From Paenibacillus sp. FSL R5-0766 (lineage in GTDB: Bacteria; Bacillota; Bacilli; Paenibacillales; Paenibacillaceae), in contig NZ_CP150227.1 of NCBI RefSeq assembly GCF_037971845.1, positions 2,480,001 to 2,544,000 on the forward strand: 64,000 bases of DNA, in the 5' to 3' direction. Both the position numbers and the translations under genes were made by a program. The notes under the pieces are model-generated. The model worked only from the letters and a program-made list of their open reading frames with translations, was not told the origin of the DNA and did no database searches. Of the stretch, positions 18,101-26,980 are shown piece by piece (position 1 is the first letter of the stretch; every line of letters starts with the position of its first letter).

Positions 18101-19441
18101 TTCCGTGCGGGGACCATTGGTACGGTGGCTGAGAAAACAGCATTTGGTTTTGCCAAGAAATATGAGGAAGAACATCACAAGAAATGGCGCGGAGCTGAAT
18201 TGAATCGTTTGGCTTCGGGATGTACTGGGGTGAAACGGAGTACTGGACAGCATCCCGGCGGTATTGTCGTGGTACCTGATTATATCGAGGTCGAAGACGT
18301 TACACCTGTTCAGTTCCCAGCTGATGACGTTAATGCGGAGTGGAAAACGACACACTTTGATTATCATGCTTTTGAAGAAAACTTGCTGAAACTTGATATT
18401 CTGGGGCACGATGATCCAACTATGATGCGGATGTTACAGGATTTGACAGGTGTCGATCCAACGACCATTCCGATGAATGATCCCAAAGTCATGAGCATGT
18501 TTAACTCAACCGAAGCTCTGGGTGTTACACCGGAACAGATTAGGTCGCCAGTGGCGACGTTTGGCGTGCCGGAGATGGGAACGAAGTTTGTACGTCAGAT
18601 GCTTGTTGAATCCCAGCCGACGTCTTTTGCCGATTTACTGCAGATTTCCGGATTGTCCCATGGTACAGGGGTATGGCTTGGAAACGCTCAGGATCTGATT
18701 AAGAACGGAACGTGTAATATTAAGACGGTAATTGGTTGTCGGGATGATATCATGTTATTCCTGATCTATAAAACGGGAATGGACGCAAGTCTTGCCTTTA
18801 AGATTACCGAGAGTGTTCGTAAGGGACGGGGGCTGCCACAGGAATGGATTGACGAGATGAAGAATTGTAAAGTGCCTCAATGGTACATTGATTCGTGTCT
18901 CAAAATCCAGTACATGTTCCCGAAGGCTCACGCGGCCGCTTATGTTATTTCGGCAGTACGTACGGCGTTCTTCAAGCTGTATCATCCGATTGAATATTAC
19001 GCAACTTACTTTACCGTTCGGGCGGATGAGATTGATATCGAACTGATGTGTCAGGGATATGATGCGATCTATCGCAAAATTACGGAGATTGAGCAATTAG
19101 GTTTCCAGGCACCTCCAAAAGAGAAAAACATGTTACCTGTCCTGGAAATGGGTCTGGAAATGGCAGCACGCGGATTCTCGCTGAAATCCATTGACTTATA
19201 CCGTTCGGAAGCGACAAAGTTCATCGTTGACGGAAAATCACTAATCCCTCCATTTTCGGCGTTGGCAGGAATCGGGGATAATGCTGCTCGCAATATTGCT
19301 GCAGCAAGAGATCATGGTGAGTTTCTATCGGTTGAGGACTTCCAACAGAAGTCGAAAGCAAGTAAGACCATTGTTGAACTCCTGTCCAATATGGGATGTT
19401 TCCGTGGCTTGCCAGAGAGCAATCAGCTTTCCCTTTTCTAG
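15122..19441 (+). CDS. polC: DNA polymerase III alpha subunit, PolC type
   Basis: PolC is the essential replicative polymerase of low-GC Gram-positives, with built-in 3'-5' proofreading. The 1439-residue protein has the expected order: N-terminal domain, OB-fold (about 235-330), PHP domain (EFHLHSTMSTMDAV near 338, continuing after an insertion), an inserted DnaQ-like exonuclease (VFDIETTGLS near 425, HNARFDMGF near 505), then the polymerase core with YLVGSRGSVGSSVVATFLG (about 880), a Cys zinc cluster (CVNSECKH and CPDCGG, about 905-945), and the catalytic PDIDLNFSGDYQ region (about 965). Its length nearly equals B. subtilis PolC. ATG 15122 follows GGAGGAAC. Confidence 0.98.
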   Translation: MSGFEEKRKRFELLMKQAELPAGLLEPYFLDGWIEQVETNRSNREWNILIAKDTLVPAPIYRTFCLHIQEKMNHIAKISFGFKYTDQVQNGDIVSEYWNLFLEWVTREIPSVNGWMNRTTFECEEDLLQLTMSDATSMELARKKQIDQAITKFYEKYFHLPLRIKMQVGEVGSNKEAMEQFQAQKRVEELEVIEKMMSEVDTEIPVDEEQGDLRLQMGYDIKEPAVPMQEIQDEEKKVTLQGSVFGLDRKELRNGNTLFTFYLTDFTDSMQMKMFAKTKEDVKILSLLANGKWVKVRGRVEYDRFMQIPELAMIPSDLVEVKAPPSRKDNAPEKRVEFHLHSTMSTMDAVTSIDKYVKMAAEWGHKAIAVSDHGGVQVYPEASKAAKKNGIKMIYGLEANVVNDSVAVVMAPQPLDLQTATYIVFDIETTGLSVTQNKIIEIAAVKMQDGKEIDRFATFVNPHERIPYNIQQLTNINDDMVKDAPELEPVIRDFVQFAGDGVLVAHNARFDMGFIQASLKQIGLPELPNPVLDTLELARLLFPKNKNHRLNTMADKYKVGLESHHRAIDDTVALAGILIGLLNDAAQMKGLTRLDRLNDYVGVDLSNTRPFHCGIYALNDVGKKNLYKLVSLSHTEHFKRVPCIPKSKLINLREGLVIISGCEKGEFFEAVLNKSLEEAEEIAEFYDILEIQPLTMYMHLVDKGLVATPEEIKTAIRKVIDIGAKLNKPVIATGNVHYLEPRDKLYRDITIHGITGFSPLKDQRKPDAHFRTTEEMLEEFQFLGQDKAYEVVVTNTVELSDRFEEIKLFPDKLFTPILEGADEEIRNTCYETAKSIYGEELPEVIVARLEKELIPIIKYGFSANYLISERLVKKSNQDGYLVGSRGSVGSSVVATFLGISEVNPLPAHYICVNSECKHSEWFLDGSVRSGFDLPEKECPDCGGTLKGEGQDIPFETFLGFKGDKVPDIDLNFSGDYQPHAHNYTKVLFSEKSVFRAGTIGTVAEKTAFGFAKKYEEEHHKKWRGAELNRLASGCTGVKRSTGQHPGGIVVVPDYIEVEDVTPVQFPADDVNAEWKTTHFDYHAFEENLLKLDILGHDDPTMMRMLQDLTGVDPTTIPMNDPKVMSMFNSTEALGVTPEQIRSPVATFGVPEMGTKFVRQMLVESQPTSFADLLQISGLSHGTGVWLGNAQDLIKNGTCNIKTVIGCRDDIMLFLIYKTGMDASLAFKITESVRKGRGLPQEWIDEMKNCKVPQWYIDSCLKIQYMFPKAHAAAYVISAVRTAFFKLYHPIEYYATYFTVRADEIDIELMCQGYDAIYRKITEIEQLGFQAPPKEKNMLPVLEMGLEMAARGFSLKSIDLYRSEATKFIVDGKSLIPPFSALAGIGDNAARNIAAARDHGEFLSVEDFQQKSKASKTIVELLSNMGCFRGLPESNQLSLF

Positions 19442-19528
19442 GATTGAATTTGGATCTAAACATAGCGATTGCTGGCGGAACGTAATTTTTCCTTCATTAG
19501 TAAGTAAACTGCCAGAACCATCGCTTAC

Positions 19529-19557
19529 TTGTCACTATTACCAGACTATGTTATAAT
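19529..19557 (+). promoter_or_regulatory. Strong SigA-type promoter of the rimP-nusA-infB operon
   Basis: TTGTCA (19529-19534), a 17-base spacer and TATAAT (19552-19557). Transcription would begin near 19564, giving a leader of about 130 bases before rimP. Confidence 0.8.
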
Positions 19558-19588
19558 TTTTGAAGTGAACGAGATAGTACGAATTTCT

Positions 19589-19612
19589 AAAGAGTGGGGA
19601 AACCCACTCTTT
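19589..19612 (+). promoter_or_regulatory. rimP leader hairpin
   Basis: AAAGAGTGGG (19589-19598), a GAAA tetraloop and CCCACTCTTT (19603-19612) form a perfect 10-bp stem about 25 bases after the predicted start site. I recall similar short AGTGGG/CCCACT hairpins in front of rimP in many bacteria. The following bases are not T-rich, so it is not a clear terminator. Confidence 0.65.
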
Positions 19613-19697
19613 AGTCTTTGGTATACAAGAATCTTGGGTATTGAATAATCTGCCAGTGCTTTTTTGCTGGTGTAACCTAAGTTGGAGGTTATTGGTT

Positions 19698-20159
19698 TTG
19701 AGCACAACGAACATTAAATCTACCGTGGAAGAAATGATCCAACCCTACTTGAACGAACAAGGCTTCGAGCTGGTTGACATCGAATACGTCAAAGAAGGCA
19801 GCAACTGGTTTTTACGGGTGTATGTCGACAAAGAGGGTGGCATCGACATCGACGATTGCGTCTTGATCAGCGAAAAGCTGAGCGCCAAGCTGGATGAGAA
19901 CGATCCGATTCCAACCATCTATTTCCTTGAAGTGTCTTCTCCCGGTGCGGAGCGTCCACTGAAAAAACCTGAGGACGTTACCAAAGCTGTAGGCAAAAAT
20001 GTTTTTGTTACAACCTACGAGCCGGTGAACGGATTGAAGGAATTTGAAGGCAAGCTGCTTTCCTTTGATGACGAGGAACTCGTGATTGAAGCAGGCAAAA
20101 AACAGCATGCCATTTCTTATGATAAGGTTGCCAGTGCGCGCCTAGCTATTTTGTTTTAA
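19698..20159 (+). CDS. rimP: Ribosome maturation factor RimP
   Basis: RimP assists 30S assembly, in particular of the S19/S13 region. The ~153-residue protein shows [41 protein letters not shown] and [11 protein letters not shown], the two family signatures, and a C-terminal Sm-like domain. TTG 19698 is about 9 bases after GGAGG and gives the usual length; the open frame upstream to 19641 lacks a site. It heads the rimP-nusA-rnpM-ylxQ-infB order common to Firmicutes. Confidence 0.95.
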   Translation: MSTTNIKSTVEEMIQPYLNEQGFELVDIEYVKEGSNWFLRVYVDKEGGIDIDDCVLISEKLSAKLDENDPIPTIYFLEVSSPGAERPLKKPEDVTKAVGKNVFVTTYEPVNGLKEFEGKLLSFDDEELVIEAGKKQHAISYDKVASARLAILF

Positions 20160-20191
20160 GTGCCTTGTTCACTTTATTAATGAAAAAGACA

Positions 20192-20255
20192 CATCTCACG
20201 ATAACGGCAAGGTGCTCATGAGTTCAGAGCCTTTCGCCGTTTTACGTATGAGATG
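20192..20255 (+). other. Imperfect long hairpin between rimP and nusA
   Basis: CATCTCA (20192-20198) pairs with TGAGATG (20249-20255) and AACGGC (20203-20208) pairs with GCCGTT (20236-20241). It has no T run after it, so it is more likely an RNA processing or stability signal than a terminator. Confidence 0.4.
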
Positions 20256-20282
20256 CCATGTTTGAAAGGGGGATCAACATTC

Positions 20283-21380
20283 ATGAGTATGGATTTTATT
20301 GAAGCAATGAATGAATTGGAACGGGAAAAAGGGATCAGCAAGGATGTGCTGTTTGAAGCGATCGAGGCTGCACTAATTTCCAGCTACAAGCGGAATTTCA
20401 ACACGGCCCAGAATGTGCGTGTTGACATGAACCGTAATACGGGAGTTATTCGAGTGTATGCCCGTAAATTGATCGTGGAAGAAGTCCTGGATTCACGTAC
20501 CGAAATTTCATTGCCTGCTGCACGAGAAATCAACCCACACTTCCAGCTGGAAGATATTGCGGAGATTGAAGTTACGCCGCGTGATTTCGGACGTATCGCG
20601 GCACAAACTGCCAAACAGGTAGTGACCCAGCGGATTCGTGAAGCCGAACGCGGCCTGATCTACAACGCTTTCGTAGATAAGGAAGAAGATATCGTTACGG
20701 GAGTGGTGCAGCGTCAGGATTTGCGCAATATCTACATCGATCTGGGCAAAATCGAAGCGGCTTTACCGCTGACCGAATTGATGCCGAACGAGAAGTTTGT
20801 TCATGGTGACCGTATTAAGGCGTATATCACCAAGGTCGAGAATACGACGAAAGGGCCGCAAATCATTTTGTCCCGTACCCATCCGGGCCTCTTGAAACGT
20901 CTCTTTGAACTGGAAGTGCCTGAGATCTTTGACGGTGTAGTTGAAATTCGCTCCGTCGCTCGCGAAGCAGGGTTCCGCTCCAAGATTGCCGTTCATTCCC
21001 GCAACGAGGAAGTTGATCCAGTTGGATCTTGTGTAGGTCCTAAGGGAATGCGCGTGCAGACCATTGTGGGTGAGCTGCGCGGTGAAAAAATCGACATCGT
21101 TCGTTTCTCCGATCAGGTAGACGAATATGTTGCTAATGCACTGAGTCCTTCCAAAGTATTGGAAGTTCATGTATTTGAGGAAGAAAAGATGGCTCGGGTT
21201 ATCGTTCCGGACTATCAACTGTCGCTCGCAATTGGTATCAAAGGCCAAAATGCCAGATTGGCAGCCAAATTAACCGGCTGGAAAATCGACATTAAGAGCG
21301 AGAGCCAGGCGGAACAGGAATTCGGCAGAGAAAAAGATTCTTCTTCTGAAATGCATCAGGATTCCGTCTCCGTCGACTAA
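20283..21380 (+). CDS. nusA: Transcription termination/antitermination factor NusA
   Basis: NusA binds RNA polymerase and modulates pausing, termination and antitermination. The ~365-residue protein has the N-terminal polymerase-binding domain (residues 1-125), an S1 domain (DIVTGVVQRQDLRNIYIDLGK, about 135-200), and tandem KH domains with VDPVGSCVGPKGMRVQTIVGEL (about 243) and LAIGIKGQNARLAAKLTGW (about 320). It lacks the acidic C-terminal repeats of the E. coli protein, as usual in Firmicutes. ATG 20283 lies after AAAGGGGG; the frame is open further back to 20253. Confidence 0.97.
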   Translation: MSMDFIEAMNELEREKGISKDVLFEAIEAALISSYKRNFNTAQNVRVDMNRNTGVIRVYARKLIVEEVLDSRTEISLPAAREINPHFQLEDIAEIEVTPRDFGRIAAQTAKQVVTQRIREAERGLIYNAFVDKEEDIVTGVVQRQDLRNIYIDLGKIEAALPLTELMPNEKFVHGDRIKAYITKVENTTKGPQIILSRTHPGLLKRLFELEVPEIFDGVVEIRSVAREAGFRSKIAVHSRNEEVDPVGSCVGPKGMRVQTIVGELRGEKIDIVRFSDQVDEYVANALSPSKVLEVHVFEEEKMARVIVPDYQLSLAIGIKGQNARLAAKLTGWKIDIKSESQAEQEFGREKDSSSEMHQDSVSVD

Positions 21381-21405
21381 AGTAAAGTACGGGGGGCGCT
21401 GACGT

Positions 21406-21711
21406 ATGAAACCAAAAAAAGTGCCGCTGCGCAAATGTGTGGCATGCCAAGAAATGATGCCCAAAAAGCAGCTGATTCGCATTGTTAAAACGCCAGAGGA
21501 TGAAGTGCTGATCGATTTGACTGGCAAAAAATCCGGACGTGGTGCCTATTTATGCGGCAAAGAGTCCTGTTTTAAGCTCGCACTCAAAAACCGGGCTTTG
21601 GATCGGGCGTTGAAAGGCAAAGTCTCACCTGAAATTTACGAGCAATTAGCAGCTGACTTCATCGCGGTTGAGGATGAATTCAAAGCAGCACAGGAGCGTG
21701 AACATGACTAA
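21406..21711 (+). CDS. rnpM: YlxR family protein (RNase P modulator RnpM)
   Basis: This 101-residue DUF448 protein has the family signature PLRKCVACQEMMPKKQLIRIVK followed by GRGAYLCGKESCFKLAL, including the CVAC and YLC cysteines. The B. subtilis homologue has been reported to bind and modulate RNase P RNA. It lies between nusA and the L7Ae-like gene, its conserved position, and its end overlaps the next start by 8 bases. Confidence 0.92.
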   Translation: MKPKKVPLRKCVACQEMMPKKQLIRIVKTPEDEVLIDLTGKKSGRGAYLCGKESCFKLALKNRALDRALKGKVSPEIYEQLAADFIAVEDEFKAAQEREHD

Positions 21712-22033
21712 TATTAAAACGCTGTCTTATTTGGGACTCTCTATGCGTGCAGGTAAACTTGTAACAGGTGAAGAAATTGTACTTAAAGCGATCCGTTCTT
21801 CCGAAGCTAAAATGGTTATTGTTGCGGGTGACGCCTCAGCCAATACACAAAAGAAATTTCGCGATAAATGCGGAACTTATAAGGTTCCTCTGTTAATCGG
21901 ATTTGACCGGGATAGTCTGGGTTCAAGTATCGGTAAAGACACGCGTGTTGTTCTTGCAGTAACGGATCGAGGGTTTGCAAAAATGATCTCCAAGCAAGTC
22001 GGTATAATGTCGGAGGTGGAGTATATTGAGTAA
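21704..22033 (+). CDS. L7Ae-family ribosomal protein YlxQ
   Basis: The ~109-residue protein has the L7Ae/L30e fold pattern: [26 protein letters not shown], a central [15 protein letters not shown] strand-helix and [28 protein letters not shown]. Members bind kink-turn RNA. ATG 21704 overlaps the rnpM stop and gives the standard N-terminus; an open frame extends to 21668 but inside rnpM. The end overlaps infB by 8 bases, so four genes here appear translationally coupled. Confidence 0.9.
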   Translation: MTNIKTLSYLGLSMRAGKLVTGEEIVLKAIRSSEAKMVIVAGDASANTQKKFRDKCGTYKVPLLIGFDRDSLGSSIGKDTRVVLAVTDRGFAKMISKQVGIMSEVEYIE

Positions 22034-24611
22034 ACAGGAAAACAAGGATAAATTGCGAGTTTATGAATATGCGAAGTCCCTTAATATGAGTAGTAAAGAA
22101 ATTATAACCATTCTTAAAAAACTGGAAATTCCCGTAAACAATCATATGAGTGTCATGGAGAATGGTTCAGTCGGTAAGGTGGAACAATTTTTTAAAGATA
22201 TAAAATCCACTGCTGCTTCGAAACAAGGCAACGATGCAAAACCAGTTGCTACTTCGGCAGTGCGCAGTGACAAACCAGTGGACAGCAACAAGCCGGCCGG
22301 CGGAGTGAACACGCCGAAGAGCAGTAACCCATCCGGTAGTCCCGTACCAACAAAAATACAACAGGAAAAGCAGGTAGGTATGAACAATAGACCAAATTCC
22401 AACAATAACAATGGCACCCAAAGACCCAGCGGCCAAGACAGCCGCAACAGAACGAACTCTTCCCAAGGCTCAAGCCAAGGAGGACAATCAACTAACCGCC
22501 CAAGACCAGCTCAAGGTGGACAAAGCAGTACTGCATCCCGTCCGCAAGGATCGGGTCAACGTCCGAATAACAGCGGTGGCGGTCAGGTAAGAACTTCAGG
22601 ACCTAACAGCGGTGGTAATACAGGTACTGCTGGCAACCGTAGCAGTGGCCAAGGTCAGAGCCAAGGACAAGGCCAACGTAGAAGCGGCCCAGGTGGCACT
22701 ACTGGCAGCAACAACAATAGTGGTAACCGTTCGAACAGCGGTGGCGGTGGACGTCGTTATGATGACAACCGTGGCGGCAACTTCCGTGGTAACCGTGGTG
22801 GCAAGAACAACCGCAACAGAAATCAACAACAGTACCAACAACGTGAAAAAATTGATAACACACCTAAGAAAATCATCGTTCGTGGTGATATGACTGTTGG
22901 TGAAACAGCGAAGTTGCTCCATAAGGATGCTTCCGAAGTTATCAAAAAGCTCATCGCTATGGGCGTTATGGCAACAATCAACCAAGAGCTTGATATCGAA
23001 ACGATCCTTCTGCTTTCAGGTGAATTCGGTGTTGAGGTTGAAGTGAAGATTGTGCTTGAAGATGACCGTTTCGAAACACTGGAAGAGAATGATGATGCTG
23101 CTGACTTGCAAGCTCGTCCACCAGTAGTTACGATCATGGGTCACGTTGACCATGGTAAAACTACTTTGCTGGATGCTATTCGTTCCACGAATGTATCCGA
23201 TGGCGAAGCAGGCGGAATCACGCAACATATCGGTGCATATCAAGTTGAAATCAACCACAAAAAGATCACGTTCCTGGATACTCCGGGTCACGAAGCATTT
23301 ACAGCGATGCGTGCACGGGGCGCACAAGTTACGGATATGACGATTATTGTCGTAGCTGCGGATGACGGTGTTATGCCACAGACCATTGAGGCGATTAACC
23401 ATGCCAAAGCTGCTGGACTACCAATCATCGTGGCTGTCAATAAAATTGACAAGCCGGGCGCTGATCCAGACAAAGTGAAACAAGAACTAACTAGCTATGA
23501 ACTCGTTCCGGAAGAGTGGGGCGGAGATACCATCTTTGTTAACGTGTCAGCGAAACAAAGAATGGGTCTGGAAGGTCTGCTTGAAATGATTCTGCTGGTT
23601 GCAGAAGTGAACGAATACAAAGCGAACCCGGACAAACGTGCCCGTGGTACAGTGATTGAAGCCGAGCTGGATAAAGGACGTGGCCCAGTTGCACGTATCC
23701 TCGTACAGCACGGTACATTGAAAGTCGGCGATGCTTTCGTAGCAGGTAACTGCTTCGGTCGTGTCCGTGCGATGGTCAATGACAAAGGTCGTCGTCTGAA
23801 AGAGGCTGGACCTTCAACACCTGTTGAAATCACAGGTTTGACTGAAGTTCCAGGTGCGGGAGATCCATTCATGGTGTTTGAAGATGAGCGCAAAGCGCGT
23901 TCCATCGCTGACAAACGTGCGATTACGCAACGTGAATCCGATCTGGGTACACATACTCGCGTAACGTTGGATGATCTGTTCCAACACATCAAAGATGGCG
24001 AGATCAAAGATCTGAACGTAATCATCAAAGGTGACGTACAAGGTTCGGTTGAAGCATTGAAAGGTTCCCTTGCGAAGATCGAAGTTGAAGGTGTACGCGT
24101 GAAAATCATTCATAGCGGCGCTGGTGCAATCACGGAGTCCGACATCATTTTGGCGGCAGCATCCAATGCCATCGTGATTGGTTTCAACGTTCGTCCTGAT
24201 AACCAGGCGAAAGCAACTGCAGATCAAGAGCAAGTAGACATTCGTCTGCATCGCGTAATCTACAGTGTTATCGAAGAAATTGAACAAGCGATGAAAGGTA
24301 TGCTTGATCCGATCTACAAAGAAAAAGTTATCGGTCATGCTGAAGTTCGGAGCACGTTCTCCATCAGTAAAGTGGGTACCATCGCTGGTTGTATGGTTAC
24401 CTCAGGTAAAATTACGCGTTCTGCGGAAGCACGCCTGATTCGTGATGGCATTGTCCTTTACGAAGGTAAGCTGGATTCCCTGAAACGTTATAAAGATGAT
24501 GCCAAAGAAGTAGCCCAAGGTTACGAGTGCGGTATCACACTGGATAAATATAATGATCTCAAAGAGGGCGACGTTATCGAAGCCTTCATTATGGAGACAG
24601 TACAACGATAA
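22026..24611 (+). CDS. infB: Translation initiation factor IF-2
   Basis: IF-2 is the GTPase that brings fMet-tRNA to the 30S subunit and drives subunit joining. The 861-residue protein has an N-terminal IF2_N module ([26 protein letters not shown]), then about 200 residues of low-complexity Gly/Asn/Ser/Gln/Arg sequence (about 70-275), a second IF2_N module, and the G domain with [12 protein letters not shown] (G1, about 371), DTPGHEAF (G3) and NKIDKPGA (G4), followed by domains II-IV. The linker makes it longer than B. subtilis IF-2 (716 residues). The start is TTG 22026, inside the end of ylxQ. Confidence 0.97.
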   Translation: MSKQENKDKLRVYEYAKSLNMSSKEIITILKKLEIPVNNHMSVMENGSVGKVEQFFKDIKSTAASKQGNDAKPVATSAVRSDKPVDSNKPAGGVNTPKSSNPSGSPVPTKIQQEKQVGMNNRPNSNNNNGTQRPSGQDSRNRTNSSQGSSQGGQSTNRPRPAQGGQSSTASRPQGSGQRPNNSGGGQVRTSGPNSGGNTGTAGNRSSGQGQSQGQGQRRSGPGGTTGSNNNSGNRSNSGGGGRRYDDNRGGNFRGNRGGKNNRNRNQQQYQQREKIDNTPKKIIVRGDMTVGETAKLLHKDASEVIKKLIAMGVMATINQELDIETILLLSGEFGVEVEVKIVLEDDRFETLEENDDAADLQARPPVVTIMGHVDHGKTTLLDAIRSTNVSDGEAGGITQHIGAYQVEINHKKITFLDTPGHEAFTAMRARGAQVTDMTIIVVAADDGVMPQTIEAINHAKAAGLPIIVAVNKIDKPGADPDKVKQELTSYELVPEEWGGDTIFVNVSAKQRMGLEGLLEMILLVAEVNEYKANPDKRARGTVIEAELDKGRGPVARILVQHGTLKVGDAFVAGNCFGRVRAMVNDKGRRLKEAGPSTPVEITGLTEVPGAGDPFMVFEDERKARSIADKRAITQRESDLGTHTRVTLDDLFQHIKDGEIKDLNVIIKGDVQGSVEALKGSLAKIEVEGVRVKIIHSGAGAITESDIILAAASNAIVIGFNVRPDNQAKATADQEQVDIRLHRVIYSVIEEIEQAMKGMLDPIYKEKVIGHAEVRSTFSISKVGTIAGCMVTSGKITRSAEARLIRDGIVLYEGKLDSLKRYKDDAKEVAQGYECGITLDKYNDLKEGDVIEAFIMETVQR

Positions 24612-24636
24612 GCAAGGAAGCATGAGGTGAACAACG

Positions 24637-24996
24637 ATGGCTAAGATTCGTACAGGTAGAGTGGGCGAGCAGATCAAGAAAGAAATCAGTCTGCTCATCC
24701 AGTCTGAACTGAAAGATCCACGTATCGGCTTTATTACGGTAACGGGAGTCGAAGTGACAGGTGACTTGTCGCAAGCCAAAGTTTATCTGAGTGTCTTCGG
24801 TGAGCAGGAACAAAAAGATAACACGCTCAAAGCTCTGGCAAAAGCAAATGGATTTTTGCGTTCCGAGCTGGGCAAACGTATCCGGTTCCGGCATGTTCCC
24901 GAGTTGATATTTAAGATTGACGAATCCATCGCTTATGGCAGCCGAATTGAGAAGCTGCTTGGCGATATTGGTTCCGACAAGAACGAATCCCAGTAA
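24637..24996 (+). CDS. rbfA: Ribosome-binding factor A
   Basis: RbfA is a KH-fold factor for late 30S maturation and cold adaptation. The 119-residue protein starts with [49 protein letters not shown], the family signature, and has [19 protein letters not shown]. It follows infB directly; the DUF503 gene ylxP found between them in B. subtilis is absent. Confidence 0.96.
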   Translation: MAKIRTGRVGEQIKKEISLLIQSELKDPRIGFITVTGVEVTGDLSQAKVYLSVFGEQEQKDNTLKALAKANGFLRSELGKRIRFRHVPELIFKIDESIAYGSRIEKLLGDIGSDKNESQ

Positions 24997-25015
24997 CAGA
25001 ATAGAGGAGACGGCA

Positions 25016-25993
25016 ATGCACACTTATGAACAGGCGCTCCAGGCCGGAAAGCAATTTCTGCTGGAGCATGATGATTACCTGGTCGTGTCGCATGTACAGC
25101 CGGACGGTGACGCAGTCAGCTCGACGGTAACGGTGGGCTGGCTGCTGTCATGTCTGGGTAAGACATTCACGATGATTAATGAAGGCGAAATCCCCGGGCG
25201 TATGCATTTTTTGTGGGAAGCAGGCAACATTGTGAACATGACCGAACAACCACCGCAGCGAAAATATAAAGCTGTTATTTGTGTGGATTGTGCAGACTTT
25301 GCCAGAGTAGGTTTGACACGTCATTATTTCGAAGACGATGCTGTTATTTTGAATATTGATCATCACCCTACAAATGACGGTTATGGTACAGTCAACATCA
25401 TTAAGTCAGATGCTGCTGCAACGGCTGAAATTTTGTTCGATTTTCTTAACCTGTTCCAAGTAACATGGGATAAAGATGTTGCGACGGCAGTTTATACAGG
25501 ATTGCTTACGGATACAGGTGGCTTCCGCTATGCCAACACCAGCCCAAATGTAATGACAACGGCCTCCAGACTGCTTGAACATGGCGTGGATGGACCCTAT
25601 CTCGCCCAGACCTTGTTGGAGCAGGTGACTCTTCCGCAGGTTCGGATTTTGAATCAGGCACTATCAAGCCTGCAGATGACGGATGATGGAAAGATAGCCT
25701 GGGTTGTTATTACACCAGATGATATGGTGGCTTGTGGAGCGGCTAATGAAGATCTTGAAGGGGTAGTGAACTATCCGCGCAACATTCAGGGCGTGGAAGT
25801 TGGTATCTTTTTCAAAGTCATCAACGAGAATGCAGTCAAGGTTTCTTTGCGTTCAGCAGGTAAAATTGATGTTGCTGCACTAGCCCAGACCTTTGGTGGA
25901 GGCGGGCATGTGCTCGCAGCCGGATGTCGTCTGGAAGGCAGACTTGATGATATTGTCGTAAAAGTACTGAAGCAGGTGAATTCACAATGGTAA
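25016..25993 (+). CDS. nrnA: Bifunctional oligoribonuclease/pAp phosphatase, NrnA type
   Basis: NrnA degrades short RNA oligomers and 3'-phosphoadenosine-5'-phosphate. The ~325-residue DHH/DHHA1 protein has SHVQPDGDAVSS near residue 24, CVDCADFAR, the DHH motif in LNIDHHPTNDGYG (about 115-127) and the DHHA1 GGGGHVLAAGC signature near 290. ATG 25016 has GAGGAGACGG upstream; the frame is open to 24917 inside rbfA. In B. subtilis nrnA is elsewhere, so its place between rbfA and truB is a lineage difference. Its end overlaps truB. Confidence 0.93.
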   Translation: MHTYEQALQAGKQFLLEHDDYLVVSHVQPDGDAVSSTVTVGWLLSCLGKTFTMINEGEIPGRMHFLWEAGNIVNMTEQPPQRKYKAVICVDCADFARVGLTRHYFEDDAVILNIDHHPTNDGYGTVNIIKSDAAATAEILFDFLNLFQVTWDKDVATAVYTGLLTDTGGFRYANTSPNVMTTASRLLEHGVDGPYLAQTLLEQVTLPQVRILNQALSSLQMTDDGKIAWVVITPDDMVACGAANEDLEGVVNYPRNIQGVEVGIFFKVINENAVKVSLRSAGKIDVAALAQTFGGGGHVLAAGCRLEGRLDDIVVKVLKQVNSQW

Positions 25994-26910
25994 AGCCATT
26001 TGAAGGTGTACTTCCGGTATATAAACCGGCGGGATTTACTTCTCATGATGTTGTAGCCAAAATGCGTCGCATTCTCAAAATGAAGCGCATTGGGCATACG
26101 GGCACACTTGACCCACAAGTTACAGGCGTTCTGCCGCTCTGTCTTGGACGGGCGACACGTGTGGTGGAGTACATGCAGGAGCTTCCGAAGGAATATCTGG
26201 CTACGCTCAGATTGGGACTCTCTACTGACACAGAGGATATGACAGGGGAAGTCATTGAGCGGGCTGAAACGACTGTGGAAGTAACACAGGAACAGGTTCA
26301 ACAGGTGCTAGAGCAGTTTCTGGGCACGATCTCTCAGGTACCCCCCATGTATTCTGCAGTAAAGGTAGACGGCAAACGTCTTTATGAGCTTGCTCGTGAA
26401 GGTAAGACGGTAGAGCGTAAGAGTCGTGAGGTCACAATCTATGAGCTCGAACTTACAGGGATTGAGACTCAGGGTGAGACCACCGATATATCTTTCCGGG
26501 CATTATGTTCAAAAGGTACTTATATTCGGACATTGTGTGTAGACATTGGCCGGCAACTCGGATATCCATCAACCATGGTTCAACTGGAGCGTACGATATC
26601 GGCAGGTATCTCTGCAGATCGTTGTCTTCGAATTGAAGAAGTGGAACAACTTATGGCTGACGGGACTTTGGCGGAGGCGCTGATTCCTGTTGACGAGGCT
26701 ATTGCTTCAATTCCGGCCCATAGGGTTGGAGAAGAACAGACCAAAGGAGCACTTCAAGGTCAGAAACTGTCTGCACGTCTTCTGGAACCGCCTGTAGAGC
26801 AACCTGGTTTATTGCGGTTGTATGCTCAGGATGGTACGTTTCTGGGGATATTTGAACGGGATGAACTAAAACCAACGGTGAGGGCAGTTAAAGTCTTTTT
26901 GCCGGAATAA
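25987..26910 (+). CDS. truB: tRNA pseudouridine(55) synthase
   Basis: TruB makes pseudouridine 55 in the T-loop of tRNAs. The 307-residue protein has GVLPVYKPAGFTSHDVV, the catalytic motif GHTGTLDPQVTGVLPLCLGRATR (catalytic Asp near residue 40) and CSKGTYIRTLCVDIG. The start overlaps the nrnA stop by 7 bases with GCAGGTG upstream, indicating coupling. Confidence 0.97.
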   Translation: MVKPFEGVLPVYKPAGFTSHDVVAKMRRILKMKRIGHTGTLDPQVTGVLPLCLGRATRVVEYMQELPKEYLATLRLGLSTDTEDMTGEVIERAETTVEVTQEQVQQVLEQFLGTISQVPPMYSAVKVDGKRLYELAREGKTVERKSREVTIYELELTGIETQGETTDISFRALCSKGTYIRTLCVDIGRQLGYPSTMVQLERTISAGISADRCLRIEEVEQLMADGTLAEALIPVDEAIASIPAHRVGEEQTKGALQGQKLSARLLEPPVEQPGLLRLYAQDGTFLGIFERDELKPTVRAVKVFLPE

Positions 26911-26980
26911 AGAGGTTTCGGGCTTGGAGTTGTGGTGATGCTCAAGCTTGGCCTATCTAGTGAAATGCAGGTGAATGATT

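Noticed and set aside
22249..22985. Several open frames on both strands in the low-complexity part of infB.
   Set aside because: Repetitive Gly/Asn/Ser/Gln codons leave other frames open by chance; the translations are low-complexity.
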